Of a DNA stretch of 64,000 nt, positions 47,835 to 59,723 are shown piece after piece; position 1 is the stretch's first letter; every line of letters starts with the position of its first letter. A program made the translations under genes and the position numbers. The stretch is from Jacaranda mimosifolia. Its lineage: Eukaryota; Streptophyta; Magnoliopsida; Lamiales; Bignoniaceae. The notes beneath the pieces are model-generated. The model did not search any database, had not been told where the DNA came from, and saw nothing but the letters and a program-made list of their open reading frames with translations. The stretch spans positions 21,371,578 to 21,435,577 of the forward strand of contig CM032131.1 in the NCBI GenBank assembly GCA_018894105.1, in the 5' to 3' direction.

Positions 47835-50800
47835 ATGGGCTCACCAAAGAAAGCTGAAAGGGTGAAGCAATTAGGTTCTCTATGCAATTTTACCCTTGAT
47901 GACTTCATCAAAGGTAAACCTATTAATTATAACCTGGATGAATTCGTCAAGAATGTGATGATCTCTGCAGAAGAGTGCCACCAGATTGTGCAAAACCCTT
48001 CTTCTTCTTCTTCTTCTTCATCATCATCTTCCTCTCCTTTTTCTTCTTCATCACCTCCAATATTTCATGGAAATATAAATATAAGTGGTCCACTGGCTAA
48101 GAAAAGTATAGATGATGTTTGGTATGACATAGCTTGCCAGAAGCATCCCAATGCAAAGAAATGCCCTTATTTACCTCCAGCAGAAATTAACATTACACTG
48201 AAAGAAGAGTGTCTGATACGGACCGGTGCAATAGACCCTGCAGGAAATCAAGAGAGCTTCATTCAGAATCCAGTGCCATTGATGGCAAATATTGATCATC
48301 ACGTGGTTAGTCAAGAGGAGCTCATGCCAATGCCGGTGCAGGCAATTGTGGGGTCAAACTTTCAAGTTTCAGAGAATAAGATGATGATGGATCTTCGCTG
48401 TTTGGACAAGCAGCTGAGAAAGACTGTCCCAATACAAGAAATAACAATGGTGGAAAAATATTCTTCAGATTCACCGGCCCAAACTACTGAAAGGACGCGT
48501 GTTTTTGCGGATGAACGTATGGCAAAAACTGTTGAAAAAAGGCAGACAAGGATGATCAAGAACCGGGAGTCGGCCGCCCGATCAATGGCTAAGAAACAGG
48601 TTAACTACCTACTACTCCACTATGCAGGGATTTTCTATAGTCCTATTTGATTTGTTTTATTTATTATTAGGTAACCATTTTGCATTGTGCCAAGTGTATA
48701 TTTGATTTAATAAATAAAACAAAATAAAATTTAAACAATTGTCCATTTTTAAATCAAATACCTTAAATATCCTTTCTAATTAGTTTAACATCTCCTATAT
48801 TTTGTAATAATATCTTTTTTATATTTTTTGTACCCATCCTATTAATCAATCTCAAAATTATAATAATCCCAAAATTTTAGATGATATATATATATATATA
48901 TATATCTTACATATTCTAACTAAACATTATCTAACAACATAATTAAATCATGTAATTTATTAATAAATTCTATGATTAAATTTATCAATAATAAAACTAT
49001 GTCTTCATTTGTTTTTGAGTTTTCATTTTGCAAAATAAAATTAAAAGGAATAAAAACAAAATAAAAATTAATAAGTTTTGAAAATTAATTTATATATTTA
49101 TGTATATACATACACATAGATGTAAGTAAACATACATAATATATATATATTATTATTAAATTCATAAGTATATACAAATATAATACATATATACACAGCA
49201 CCTAACCCCCCCCTCCCCCCAACCCATCCCTAATTGCGGCAGGCGCCCGACTGGCCAAGGCCAACGGTTTCCTGGTCTTGTCTCTGGCCAGCAAATGACC
49301 AAGAATGGCACGAATAGCCGCTGGCCGGCAGTCGCTTGGGGGGAGGGGTGTTGTTGTGTGGGGAAAGGGAAAGAGAGTGGTGAGTTGCGACAGCGGTGGA
49401 AGGTGGACATTGGAAAGAAGGAGAGATTGGGACGAGTGAGATTAGGAAGGACGAGAAAATTAGGAGATAATTCAGTTTTATCGAGTCAAAAATTAAATCA
49501 ATTCAAAAATTTTGTTAAAACAAAGGAACTTTTGAGATAATAAATTTTGAACAAAGAACAAATTAGAAATTTAAAATAGAACAACACGAATATCGAATAG
49601 TTTAATTAAAATTATATTTGTTTTTAAAACAAATTTATTCTAAAGTTGATATTTACTCATTTGTAAATCAATTGTAACACTTGCATGACAATAGATAAAA
49701 GCAATAAGTTAGGATGATAGAAAACCCCCACTATGAATTTTTGCTTAATACACACACACACACACATATATATATATGGTTTAAGATTTTCTTTTCATAT
49801 ATATTTTTTCATTTTCTCTACTGCATTTCATTAATTAATTAATGATCATGATTAATGTTTTTAGTTTAATTTTTTATATTTTTGCGCGCACACACCATCA
49901 CCTGAATTCATTAAAAATTAAAATTAAAAACCTCATACTTATATACGTAAAGAAGTGCTATTGAACCTATCTGTGTAGAACACTTCGACATAGCTCGCCC
50001 AAAGGCAAGGCATGTCACTAACAAATAAATGAATTGAGTTTATCCATTCAAATACTTTCTTTAAATTTTCCTAATCGATATATTGTATAATTATGATTTA
50101 CCATTAACTTTTGAATCATTAATTAAGACTTTTTTGTGTGTCTATTTTTTTTTTTTTTTTTTTTTGTGACGCTTTTTGTGTGTCTACTTAAAATTAAAGT
50201 AAAAAAGACTTATTTTTAAGTTAATATTAACATATTATAAAGTTCATACAAATTCAATTTTTTTATTATCTCCGTAAAATATTTTGATATTGAACATACA
50301 CCAAAGATAGACTTCCATTTTATAATTTATCAATTTAAAAAATTCAAAAAAAATATGTATGGAAGGAACTCAATTAATTTCCTTAATGTAAAAAACACAA
50401 GGATAATTTAGTCTATAAATTATAAGAATCCAATGGTGTTAGTGTAAAACTTAACTGTTGGATTTTATTTTAAATAAAAGGCTGTTGGAATAAATCTTTT
50501 AGATTTAAAAATACTTTCATTAACTTTTTGGATATAAAAGTTCATCTAGGTTTTTCTTTTTCTTTTAGTTCCACTCACTATAAAATAATAAAACGACAAT
50601 ACATTTTATTATTTTTCTCACTAATGAAAGTTTTTAAGTGGCAATGATTTTTATTTTATCATAATATAATTTAAAAATAAAAATATAATATTTTAAATTA
50701 TTGTTATTCGTCACAACTACTGAGACATGTATGGTACAGTAGTAAAAATACAAATTATTATTATAATTTAAGATAATATTTTCATTGTTCATCGTTCATA

Positions 50801-51808
50801 CTTCAGGCGTAGAAAATGTCGATTTTTCATGCTTGTGCTATTTTACAGTGTATTAACCTCAAGTTTTCTTCCATATCTTTCTCCTAGTTTTAGGGGTGTA
50901 AATGAGCTGAGCCAAGCCTGAATTTAGCATGCTCAAACTCGAATCATTTATTAATTTGTGATCTCAAACTAGCTTGAGCTTGGTCTAGCGTAAATAGACG
51001 AGCTCAAGCTCGAGTCATCGTAATAGATGAAGGCTCGGACGAGCCTTATCGAGCTCGATCCGATAAGAATTGTCATAGAAAACCAGAAGAGTTCGATTAG
51101 TATAAGCTCAGATAAGCTCAAACTCATATAGGTTTAGATTCGTTTGAGCTTATTTAGGTTCAAAATAAAATCTATAATTATAAACTTTTCAAATAATTTT
51201 GTTATTTTCCTGAAAATAAAAAATAAACTACTACTACTACTACTACTACTTATCTTTATGGGTCTTATTATATGGACCTAAACTGTAACTGCAATTTTTA
51301 TAATAGTGAATTGTCTCATCTCATTTACACCCTTACCTTTTTTTGTATTGTTTAGCCTTTTTTAATTGATATATATATATATATATCTTAATATTCTTTC
51401 ATATTTACCCCATCTTAAAAATGTGGGAAATGCCTCACTTGCCTTTCACTTTTAAAATGAATATCATGATCATTCATTTAATTTCTTTTAATTGCAATTG
51501 TTTTATTGTAATTGAATGTTGATATCGTAGGCTTACACAAATCAATTGCAGCATAATGTGTTGCAACTGCAGACAACAAACAATTGGCTGAAAAAGAGAA
51601 AGGTACTCCTCTTATTTTATTAAGATCTAATTAATTTACTATCATTAATTTTGATATTCAATTTTTACTATAATTTGGTGGATTAATCAACCGTTTCTAA
51701 TTATTCCAATTTTCTGCTTGTTTATAGGAAGTAAATATTCTTTTGGATTCGAATTCGATATCTGCACCAAGATACCAACTGAGGCGAACCAGGTCAACTG
51801 AATTTTAG
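47835..51808 (+). CDS. Group A bZIP transcription factor (ABI5/ABF-like), divergent
   Basis: Three coding exons: 47835-48599, 51531-51602 and 51728-51808. GT-AG borders and phases join to 305 residues plus stop. Conserved group A blocks are present: SLCNFTLDDFI (residues 15-25), DDVWYDI (93-99), a C3-like LKEECLIRTGAI, and the basic region RMIKNRESAARSMAKKQ ending at 255. The zipper AYTNQLQHNVLQLQ...WLKK (256-279) has Leu every seven residues. The C terminus is PRYQLRRTRSTEF. Group A factors bind ABRE (ACGTG) elements in ABA and seed responses in the nucleus. Oddities: canonical SRARKQ is SMAKKQ here, a poly-Ser tract of CT-rich codons lies at about 56-73, the C-terminal TGPW-type 14-3-3 site is absent, and intron 1 is 2.9 kb with inserted elements. 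Subfamily member unknown. It seems intact. Confidence 0.88.
48885..50128. repeat. Insertion-rich part of bZIP intron 1 with a GC island
   Basis: AT microsatellite at 48885-48904, a GC-rich island at 49196-49440 (C-rich CCCCCCCTCCCCCC on the left arm and GGGGGGAGGGGTG in the middle), and AC/AT repeats at 49751-49778. Nothing codes. The GC island contrasts sharply with its surroundings. Confidence 0.5.
50145..50171 (-). mobile_element. Minimal retroposed tail (T21 plus GTGACG) with 15-bp target duplication
   Basis: Twenty-one T followed by GTGACG are flanked by CTTTTTTGTGTGTCTA (50129-50144) and CTTTTTGTGTGTCTA (50172-50186). On the minus strand this is six bases of some 3' end plus a poly(A) tail between target-site duplications, as left by a very short LINE-driven insertion. 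Confidence 0.7.
50891..51335. mobile_element. hAT-type MITE in bZIP intron 1
   Basis: A 445-bp element with ends TAGGGGTGTAAATGAG and, as complement on the right, TAAGGGTGTAAATGAG. The left arm is rich in GAGCTCGAGC-like words. The flanks CCTAGTTT (50883-50890) and CCTTTTTT (51336-51343) agree at 6 of 8 positions. A CTA microsatellite (51228-51250) lies inside. Confidence 0.8.
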
Positions 51809-52304
51809 CTAGCTATCTGCACCAAATTATTTCTTTTCTTTCATCTATTTTTAGTTCATATATAGGCCTTGTGCAGTTCTAGAGTTCTTCCATCTATTCC
51901 CTCTTTTTCTCTTTACTATGTAATGATTCAATGTCTCGTAGTGAGAGAAATCTGATTTTCATTTCCTGAGTTACTTGGATATTACGGATTTCGTTTCCTT
52001 CTTTCTGTTAGGGTTTCATTACTATCCTAAAAATGATTTTATTGTCTGATATGTCCAATTAAGTTTCTATGATATAAAAATAAAAATTTAATAAAAGATA
52101 AATATAATTAATTAAAAAGGATCATTAAATTCACCTAACTAAGCCCACTCAAAATGGGCCCCAGAATTCAAATGGACTCAAGTCACCAAAAGCTTAACTA
52201 GTATAAATACCAATTTCCACGGCCAAATGATTATCTAAACACTCATTTTTTTAACTCGAATGGGCGCGTTCTTGGTGCAGATCCCACCATTCAATAATAT
52301 ATGT
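51809..52304 (+). other. 3' flank of the bZIP gene
   Basis: Holds the presumed 3' untranslated region (T/C-rich, 51810-51960) and then AT-rich DNA up to a Copia LTR. No other gene is seen. Confidence 0.5.
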
Positions 52305-52759
52305 TGTTGATTTTTCCTTGAAATTTGAGCTACAAATGACAAGAAACGGAAGAAACAAAGTGGAATAGGCTTGGAGCGACCAAGCGCCGCAGCACCGGAC
52401 TCACAGCTGTAGGCACTGCAGCGCCATGCATAGGCCTATGGGCCAGGGACTCTTTTTTGAGGGTATTTAAGCAGTTTTTTCTTTTGAGATAATTGTGAGA
52501 AACATAATACGAGGGTTTCTAGACTACTTTTGAGTTACTTTCTCGAGATGGAGTTTAAAACCAAGGTATTAGGTGTTCTCGTGAGATTTGTGGGATTCAA
52601 GTTTGTACTTGTTACTTGATTTGAGATCAATAAATTTCTTTTTTTTGTCATGTGGATTAAGCACATTATCGAACCATATTAAATCTTGTTGTCAGTTTTC
52701 ATCAAATTACTTTACTGTTATTTCATAGTTTTCATAATAGATCCTCCTGGATTTCAACA
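52305..52759 (+). repeat. 5' LTR of the deleted Copia
   Basis: 455 bp. It lacks most of the GC-rich minisatellite found in the 3' LTR. The primer-binding region after it reads ATTGATATCGAAGC, a decayed tRNA-Met type. Confidence 0.85.
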
Positions 52760-52795
52760 AATTGATATCGAAGCAGCTTGGATCAAATATCAGCC

Positions 52796-55026
52796 ATGAA
52801 GTATGAGGTAGAGAAATTCGATGGGAAGAAAGACTTTGGGCTGTAAAAGATGAAGGTTCACGCACTCCTATGTTAACAAGGTTTACAGAGAGCATTAAAG
52901 GGCAGAGATTCCTTGCCAGAGATACTGACAGATGAGGAAAATGATGAATTCATGGCGAAGGCTTATGGTACTCTGGGGTTATAATTGGCGAATAACGTAC
53001 TGAGAGAGGTCGCCACGAAAAATATGTCAGCGGGATTATGGTCAAAGTTAGAGAGTTTCTATATGATGAAATCCCTGATGAATCGGCTGTTTTTAAAACA
53101 GCGGTTATACACATTAAGAATGTAGAAAGGTACATCTATTACTCAGCATATTGATTTTTTTCAACAAAGTGATTCAGGATCTCGCTAGTATAGGTGTTAA
53201 AATTGAAGATGAGGATCAAGCGTTAATTCTCTTGCATTTTCTGCCAAAATATTTTGAGCACTTGGTTATTACTTTATTGTACGAGAGAGATATGATTTTA
53301 ATGGAGGATGTGAAGGCCTAATTGAATTCCAACAAATTGAGAAAAAATGTCCTGGGCAACAATGATGGTGAAAGTGGGGAAGGATTGGTCACGAAAGGGA
53401 GATCGAGACAAAGAGAAAGGAGTAGAGGCTGATCGAAATCCCAAACCAAGCTTAGAACCGACAACAAGTGTTTTAGGTGCGGTGGAAAGGGGCACTGGAA
53501 ATGAAATTATTTAGAACGAGGAAAGGCGAAGGAGTCTCTACACAAGAATAGCACATGATAACTAATTAATGTACCTAAATGGCAGAATATTGTAGGTTGC
53601 AAATGGATCTCCAAGATAAAGGAAAGGATTGCTGGGGTTGAAGATGCTAGATACAAGGCACAATTGGTTGCTAAGAGTTTTACTCAGAGAGACGAAGTTG
53701 ACTTTCATGAAGTGTTCTCCCCAATTGTAAAACATATTTCCATTCGTGTTTTATTGCCATGGTTGCTCTGTTTGATATGGAGCTGGAGTAGATGGATGTG
53801 AAAACAGTGTTTCTACATGGTGAGTTGGAGGAACAAATCTACATGAGCTAACCAGAGGGATTCGTTGTTTTTCGAAAATAAAATCAAGCATGTCTTTTGA
53901 AGAGGTCATTATATGGCTTGAAATAGTCTATCAGGCAGTGGTATAAAAGGTTTGATGCTTTTATTACCAAGATAGGATATACAAGAAGCAAATTTGATTG
54001 TTGTGTATATTATAAAATTTATAGTGATAGCCTTCTCGTGTATTTGTTGTTATATATTGATGATATGTTGATTGCCTCTAGAAACATATCTGAGATCAAC
54101 CAATTAAAAGCTCAGTTAAGTGAAGAATTTGAGATGAAGATTTGAGCAATGCAAAGAAGATTTTGGGCGTGGAGATCATCCAAGACAGATATGCATGATT
54201 GTTGTACTTGTCTCAAAAGTATTACATTGAGAAAGTACTCTAGCAATTTGGGATAGATAAGTCCAAGCCAGTTAGTACGCCATTTGCAGCTAATTTCAAG
54301 CTCTTATCAAATCTATCACCGAGTATTGAGGAGGAGATGGATTACATGTCTAATATGTCATATGCTAGTGTAGTAGGTAGCTTGATGTACGCCATAGTGT
54401 ACACTAGGCCAAACATTTCACATTAAGTCAGTGTAGTGAGCAAGTACATGCACAAGCCAAGAAAGACTCATTGGCAAGCTATGAAATGGATCATGAGGTA
54501 TCTAGAGGCTCTGCAGGCAAATGTTTGAGGTATAGTCAATTGAATTCTACTGCTAGAATTATTGGCTATATGGATACAAGTTATGCAGGAGATTTGGACA
54601 TTAGAAGGTCCTTGACTGGGTATGTGTTTTATGTTTTGAGTTGTATGGTAAGCTGGAATGCGACTTTGCAATCATCAGTTGCATTGTCCACAATAGAAGC
54701 TGAGTACATGGCTTTAGCTGAAGGCATGAAGGAAGGCGTTTGGCTAAAGGGGCTGATTCAGGATATAGGTATGGATTCTGAGATTACTTCAATATTTTAT
54801 GATAATCAGAGTGTCATACACTTATCAAAGAATCAAACTTTTCATGCGAGAACAAAGCACATTGACATAAGGTATTATTTTGTTTGGGATATGGTGTCTC
54901 AAGGTGTCATTCAAGTTGAGAAGGTTGGCACTAAAGATAATTCAGCAGACATATTGACTAAGGTTATTCCGGGAATCAAATTCGAGCATTGCTTGGATTT
55001 TATTAACATTTGCAGACTTAGATGAC
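52796..55026 (+). pseudogene. Copia gag-RT-RNase H remnant with internal deletion
   Basis: gag (52796-53510) is full of stops but keeps CFRCGGKGHWK. At about 53532 the frame continues with SLHKNSTW, the RT start. The RT keeps YIDDMLIAS, an intact catalytic pair, at about 54057. The RNase H end (54471-55025) is a clean 184-codon frame with YMDTSYAGDLDIRRS, ALSTIEAEYMALAEGMKEG and YDNQSVIHLSKN, so its acidic catalytic residues are present. Taken together it is a deletion derivative that could only have moved with help. Confidence 0.87.
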
Positions 55027-55088
55027 AAGCCCTTTTGAGGGCAGGAACAAAGAAGATGGATGGTGAATTTCAAGTCAAAGTGGAGAGT

Positions 55089-55628
55089 TGTTGATTTGCT
55101 TTGAAATTTGAGCTACAAATGACGAGAAACGGAAGAAACGAAGTGGAATATGCTTGGAGCACCACAACACCAAAAAGCCAGCGTCGCAGTGCTGGGTATT
55201 CAGCAACTAGCACCGCAACACCAAAAAATCATAGCCGCGGCGCCAGACTCACAGCTGTAGGCACCACAGTGCCAGAAAGCCAGCGCCACGGTGCTACGCA
55301 CAGGCCCATGGACCAAGGACTCTTTTCTGTAGGTATTTAGGCAGTTTTTTCTTTTGGGACAATTGTGAGAGACATAACATAAGGGTTTCTAGGCTGCTTT
55401 TGAGTTAGTTTCTCAAGACAGAGTTTAGAACAAAAGTGTTAGGTGTTCTTGTGAGATTTGTGAAATTCAAATTTGTACTTGTTACTTGATTTGAGATCAA
55501 TAAATTCCTTTCTTTTTCAGGTGGATTAGACACATTGCTGAACCACGTTAAATCTTGTTGTTAGTTTTTATCAAATTACTTTACTGTTATTTTATAGCTT
55601 TCATAATAGATCCTCCTGGATTTCAATA
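55089..55628 (+). repeat. 3' LTR of the deleted Copia
   Basis: 540 bp. Its GC-rich section (about 55155-55305) has three copies of a unit like CACCAAAAAGCCAGCGYCGC, explaining its extra 85 bp over the 5' LTR. Confidence 0.85.
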
Positions 55629-56730
55629 TCTTTAATGGCTCATTTGGTACTGTCTATCAATAATATCTTTTTAACTTACGAAATACTGAAAAATATAGAT
55701 GAGAACCAATGCTTGAGACTTCAGTGCCCTAATAGCACCCCAGGAGATAATGTAGAGAATAACAAAACTCACTCCCAGCAATTGAGCAAGCGCCCCTCGT
55801 GCCCCCAGCACCAGAGGTACCATTCAAGTTGTAAGCTTCATTCTTTAATTTGGAGGACCAACACTATAGATCACTCAAGAGACCATTCTTCCTTATCAAA
55901 ATTTTGAAGTTGTCGATGGCGCATCCGAGCCTCCACCTCATGATCTAATCTCCACTTAAAACATAAAACTGATTTTCCTTTAGGGGCTCCCGTATATGTA
56001 TGGACCGAAACAATTACCTAGGTGATATCAGTAGAGGTAGGCCCTTGACCTTTGGATGTGTTACGTATTGAGGTGCACTCCCCAGTTGACGGCAGAGGTT
56101 GATTTTATAAATCACGCACCATCTTCTTCCAATACCAATCCATTATCATCTCAATAAATTGCATTGTAAATACTTGCATAATACATTCGCTTGCTCATTC
56201 TCCTAACATTGTAGCATTGCTTGCCCCAATTGGTGGTGGAAGCATAGAGGAATCAGGTAGGATATGACCCTAAGAATGGTGTTGTGCTTCCTCTCCTTCA
56301 CTGGTGTCTATATCATACCTTCTTTCATTCAAAAAATTTAAGTGATCAAAAGTAAAATTTCCACAAATAGCACCAATTGATATAAGTACTAAAAAATTCG
56401 CTTTTGATCTAGATCCAAATATTTTTTGATACCTACTTTGATATTTATGATTGTATACCTATTGTGTCAAAACTGGGGTATTTATAATAATGAATAATAC
56501 TTTAACTAGGTTTAAATATTTTTAGTTATTGGATCTAACTTCATGGGACCTTTTGATTTTTATCAGAAACAATATGGGCTTGGATAAATGACACATTTTT
56601 AATTCCACATCAGGCCCACTTATTCTTGGCCTATCTCAATCCTACGTAATAAAGCTAGGAAAATTATCCAGTGGGAACTACATCCTAGTTCTTAAGTTTC
56701 TTTAGAATTTAAATTTATTTCAAATTGAAG
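55629..56730. other. No recognisable gene
   Basis: Less AT-rich than its surroundings at 55700-56330, but no protein domain could be recognised on either strand. It might be decayed retroelement gag or leader sequence. Confidence 0.35.
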
Positions 56731-56738
56731 ATTGTTTT

Positions 56739-58582
56739 TAGGGGTGTGCATTCAGTTCGATTCAATTGGTTAACAGAATTTTTTTTATTTTTTTGAAATG
56801 CATAACCAAAAATCAAACTGAACTAGGTTCAGTTTGGTTTGTAATCAATTGTGATCAGTTTGGTTTCAGTTAAAATTGAAATCAGACTAGTCACAATCAG
56901 TTCAGTTTTGGTTCGATAAAATCAAAACCAAATTGATTTTTCAGCTAAAAAACAGGTTTGGTTTCGATTTTACCGAACCGGTTTAAGGTTCTTCGACAAA
57001 AAAATAAAAGCAAACAAAAAAAAAATATTATTGTTTTTACCAAAAAATAGTGATAAAAGTTTGTTTGATAAAAAATTTGAATTGAGTTACTTATTCTTCT
57101 AGTACCAAAAAATTTATTTGATAAAAGTAAGTTTGATAATATATATATATATATATATATTTAGGTGAAAATATTGAATTAGATTACTTTTTTTTGTACC
57201 AAAAAGTTTGTTTGACAAAAAATATTTGGTTTTAGGTAAAAAAAACTAATTAGATTATTTCTTCTTATTTTACTATTTGATAAAAAAAAATATTTATAAC
57301 CATCAAGGCAGATGCACATAATTTTTGCATATTCAAATCTTAACTACCAAGGTTGAATAGCTAATTAAATCTTAAACTCAATATGCTAAAGTTAAATAGC
57401 TAATTAATCTAATGACATCATAACATAGATTGTGAATTTGTAAATTTTGTAAAAAATACAATTATAACCTTATTAAATTATCATTTCTAAAGGATAATTT
57501 TGAAATATTGATAAAATTGGTATCCAAACTATTTTTTTTGTGTTGAATTCTCTAATTTATCCATCAAATTATATTGTCAATTTTTGTTATTGGAATAATT
57601 AAAAAGACAAATTATATAAATGAACAAAAACAACTTCTATTTTATACACAAAACAGTCTTTGATTTTACAGATAAAATCTTTATCGACCACTAGATGCAA
57701 TGTACTACTAGTACTATCATAGGAATATGACTTAATTCCTTAGTTTGCAGTTTAAATTGAAATTTCAATTTTCCTCATCAATATGCCCTATAATATATGT
57801 AAGTTTAATTAATTAATTAAAAATAATAATTTTCTTTTTATATCACATTTTTTGCTCTTTAAATCATAATCATCCATTTTTATATGTAATATGTATTAGT
57901 TCATATAATAAAAAAAAAATTATACAATTGTACCGTTTGAGTTTAAAAAATATATCATATTTTTTCTCTTTGTATCATAATTATTCGTGTTTTTATATGT
58001 CATGTATTAATATCTATACTATTTATAAAATCAATTATATTTTATAAAATAAAAAACAATATAGTTTTATTTTCTCTTCTCCAATTTTACTTCTTTTTTT
58101 CTCAATTATTTCACCTTATCAAAAATTTCCTTTGATTTATCCCAAAAACTTAAAAACACATCAATATTTACATTATTTGAAAAATTACATTTATTTATCT
58201 TAGACTTAAAAAATTTAATAAAAAATGTGAAATAAAACTAAAACTACTAGCACTTGAATAATAAAATTTTATATATACAAAAATAAACAAACTGATTTCG
58301 GTTCGGTTAAACCAAACCAAACCGATTTTTTTGGATTTTAGGATCTATTTTGATTTGAAATATTGGTTTTTAGTTCAGTTAAACCAAATCAAATTGATTT
58401 TTTTGGGTTTCGGTTTGGTTTCAGTTAACTAAGTGAAAAAATAAAACCAAGCTGTAAATCAAATTTTTTTAAATACCAAATTAAAAATCTTTCAGTTCGG
58501 TTCAGTTTAGTTTTTTCTTTTTTCTTTTTTTTTCAGTTTTTGATCGGTTTAATTGATTTTGATTTTTTTTTGAACACCCTCA
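56739..58582. mobile_element. Large hAT-type MITE with AACCGAAC-rich arms
   Basis: 1,844 bp. The left end is TAGGGGTGTGCATTCAGTTC, and the right end read as complement is TGAGGGTGTTCAAAAAAAAA. Target duplication ATTGTTTT (56731-56738) and ATTATTTT (58583-58590), 7 of 8. Both arms are filled with GGTTTGGTTTCGGTT / AACCGAACC words in both orientations, so long stretches can fold back on each other. The middle 1.2 kb is AT-rich with a (TA)n at 57138-57161. No transposase is present. Confidence 0.85.
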
Positions 58583-58590
58583 ATTATTTT

Positions 58591-59475
58591 CAGTATTATT
58601 TACTTTGAAGTTTGACACATCATTTTTAGTTTCATCTCATAATCATGATCAATCGTCAAAATAAAGTGTAGTAGCCAAATTTAAGTTTTGGCAGCCTATA
58701 AGAAATTAGAGATTAACCAAATGCAACACATGGCACATCCAATATAAGAGGCCATCAAGTCAAACCACAAAAGTCTATATTATCTTTATGTAGAAAAAAC
58801 AAATATCTAAGAAAATAAATGTCAATGGAATTCAAGTGGTTTGCAAGTCTTGTACTCAAGCATGCACATCAAAGGTCAGTCAGACTCATCTATACACAAG
58901 TCTACACATAAGCACATTCATACCAAGTCCAAACCGAAGCTCCAAGTCTCAAGTTTTTGCTACAATAAAGTATTGCAATTATGAATGTTTTTACAATTTT
59001 CCCAATACTTGAAGCCCTTCAAATTTTTGATTTCAAAGCAGTTCATAATTTTCTTCCATAAAATTTGGGGAGATATGCATCCAAGAACAAATTTAAAGTC
59101 CTTGTTTGTTAATTAGGAGAGAAGAATGTGGGGAGTTGTTATCTTTTTTAGATTTTTTACCTCATAATTGTAATCTCTTTTGTCATATAAATTCAATACT
59201 ATGCCCAAAAATGAATATTTGGAGTATAAAATGATTGAAATGAGTGGTCCGATAATATTGAGTAGCCCAATATTGAAATTAAGTGGCTCTGATATCATGT
59301 TGAAGAACAAATCTAGGTATAACTCAACCCAAAAGTTAACTAAAGATGTGATAATTATCCAAAATCATATATAGAAATCAGTAGTTATTTATTTAATTGA
59401 TGTGGAATCAAACAAATACAATAAATCAATATTATTTTTATTTTGTTGTCATTATTTGCAAACGCCAAAAACTTG

Positions 59476-59517
<42 letters not shown>

Positions 59518-59640
59518 ATCTTTTGTGAGTAATTTTCTCAATGTTGGAGAAGAAGTGAGTCTAACGTGAGTATTAGTTTACTGACCAGCCCGTTGAATAC
59601 TACACTCGCACTATATTTAACAGCCCAAAAATGTTAGGCA
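58591..59640. other. No recognisable gene
   Basis: AT-rich intergenic DNA. An ATT microsatellite covers 59477-59515. Short open frames at 59113-59374 have no domain. Confidence 0.4.
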
Positions 59641-59647
59641 GAAGTAT

Positions 59648-59723
59648 GGCCCAAATTATTTTAGGCCCAGAAAAGGATTGAAAATTGGGCCTATATCCAG
59701 TTCTTATCCAACCAACAGGCCCA
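59648..59723 (+). promoter_or_regulatory. Cluster of four site II (TGGGCC/GGCCCA) motifs
   Basis: GGCCCA at 59648-59653, 59664-59669 and 59718-59723, and TGGGCC at 59686-59691. Clusters of site II elements are bound by TCP factors and are common in promoters of plant housekeeping and ribosomal genes. They lie about 0.3-0.4 kb before the CT/CA-rich leader at 60.1 kb. Confidence 0.6.

Larger units (their letters stand above)
52305..55628 (+). mobile_element. Internally deleted Copia element, same family as the 41-kb one
   Basis: 3.3 kb with LTRs 52305-52759 and 55089-55628. gag, RT and LTR edges match the 41-kb element closely. The coding jumps directly from the CCHC knuckle to the start of the reverse transcriptase at about 53532, so protease and integrase (about 1.7 kb) are missing. 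Both LTR ends are recognisable (TGTTGATTT... and GGATTTCAAYA), but no target duplication could be fixed. Confidence 0.88.

Noticed and set aside
59477..59515. Simple repeats considered as CRISPR or regulatory arrays
   Set aside because: ATT, AC and AT microsatellites without spacers; ordinary plant SSRs.
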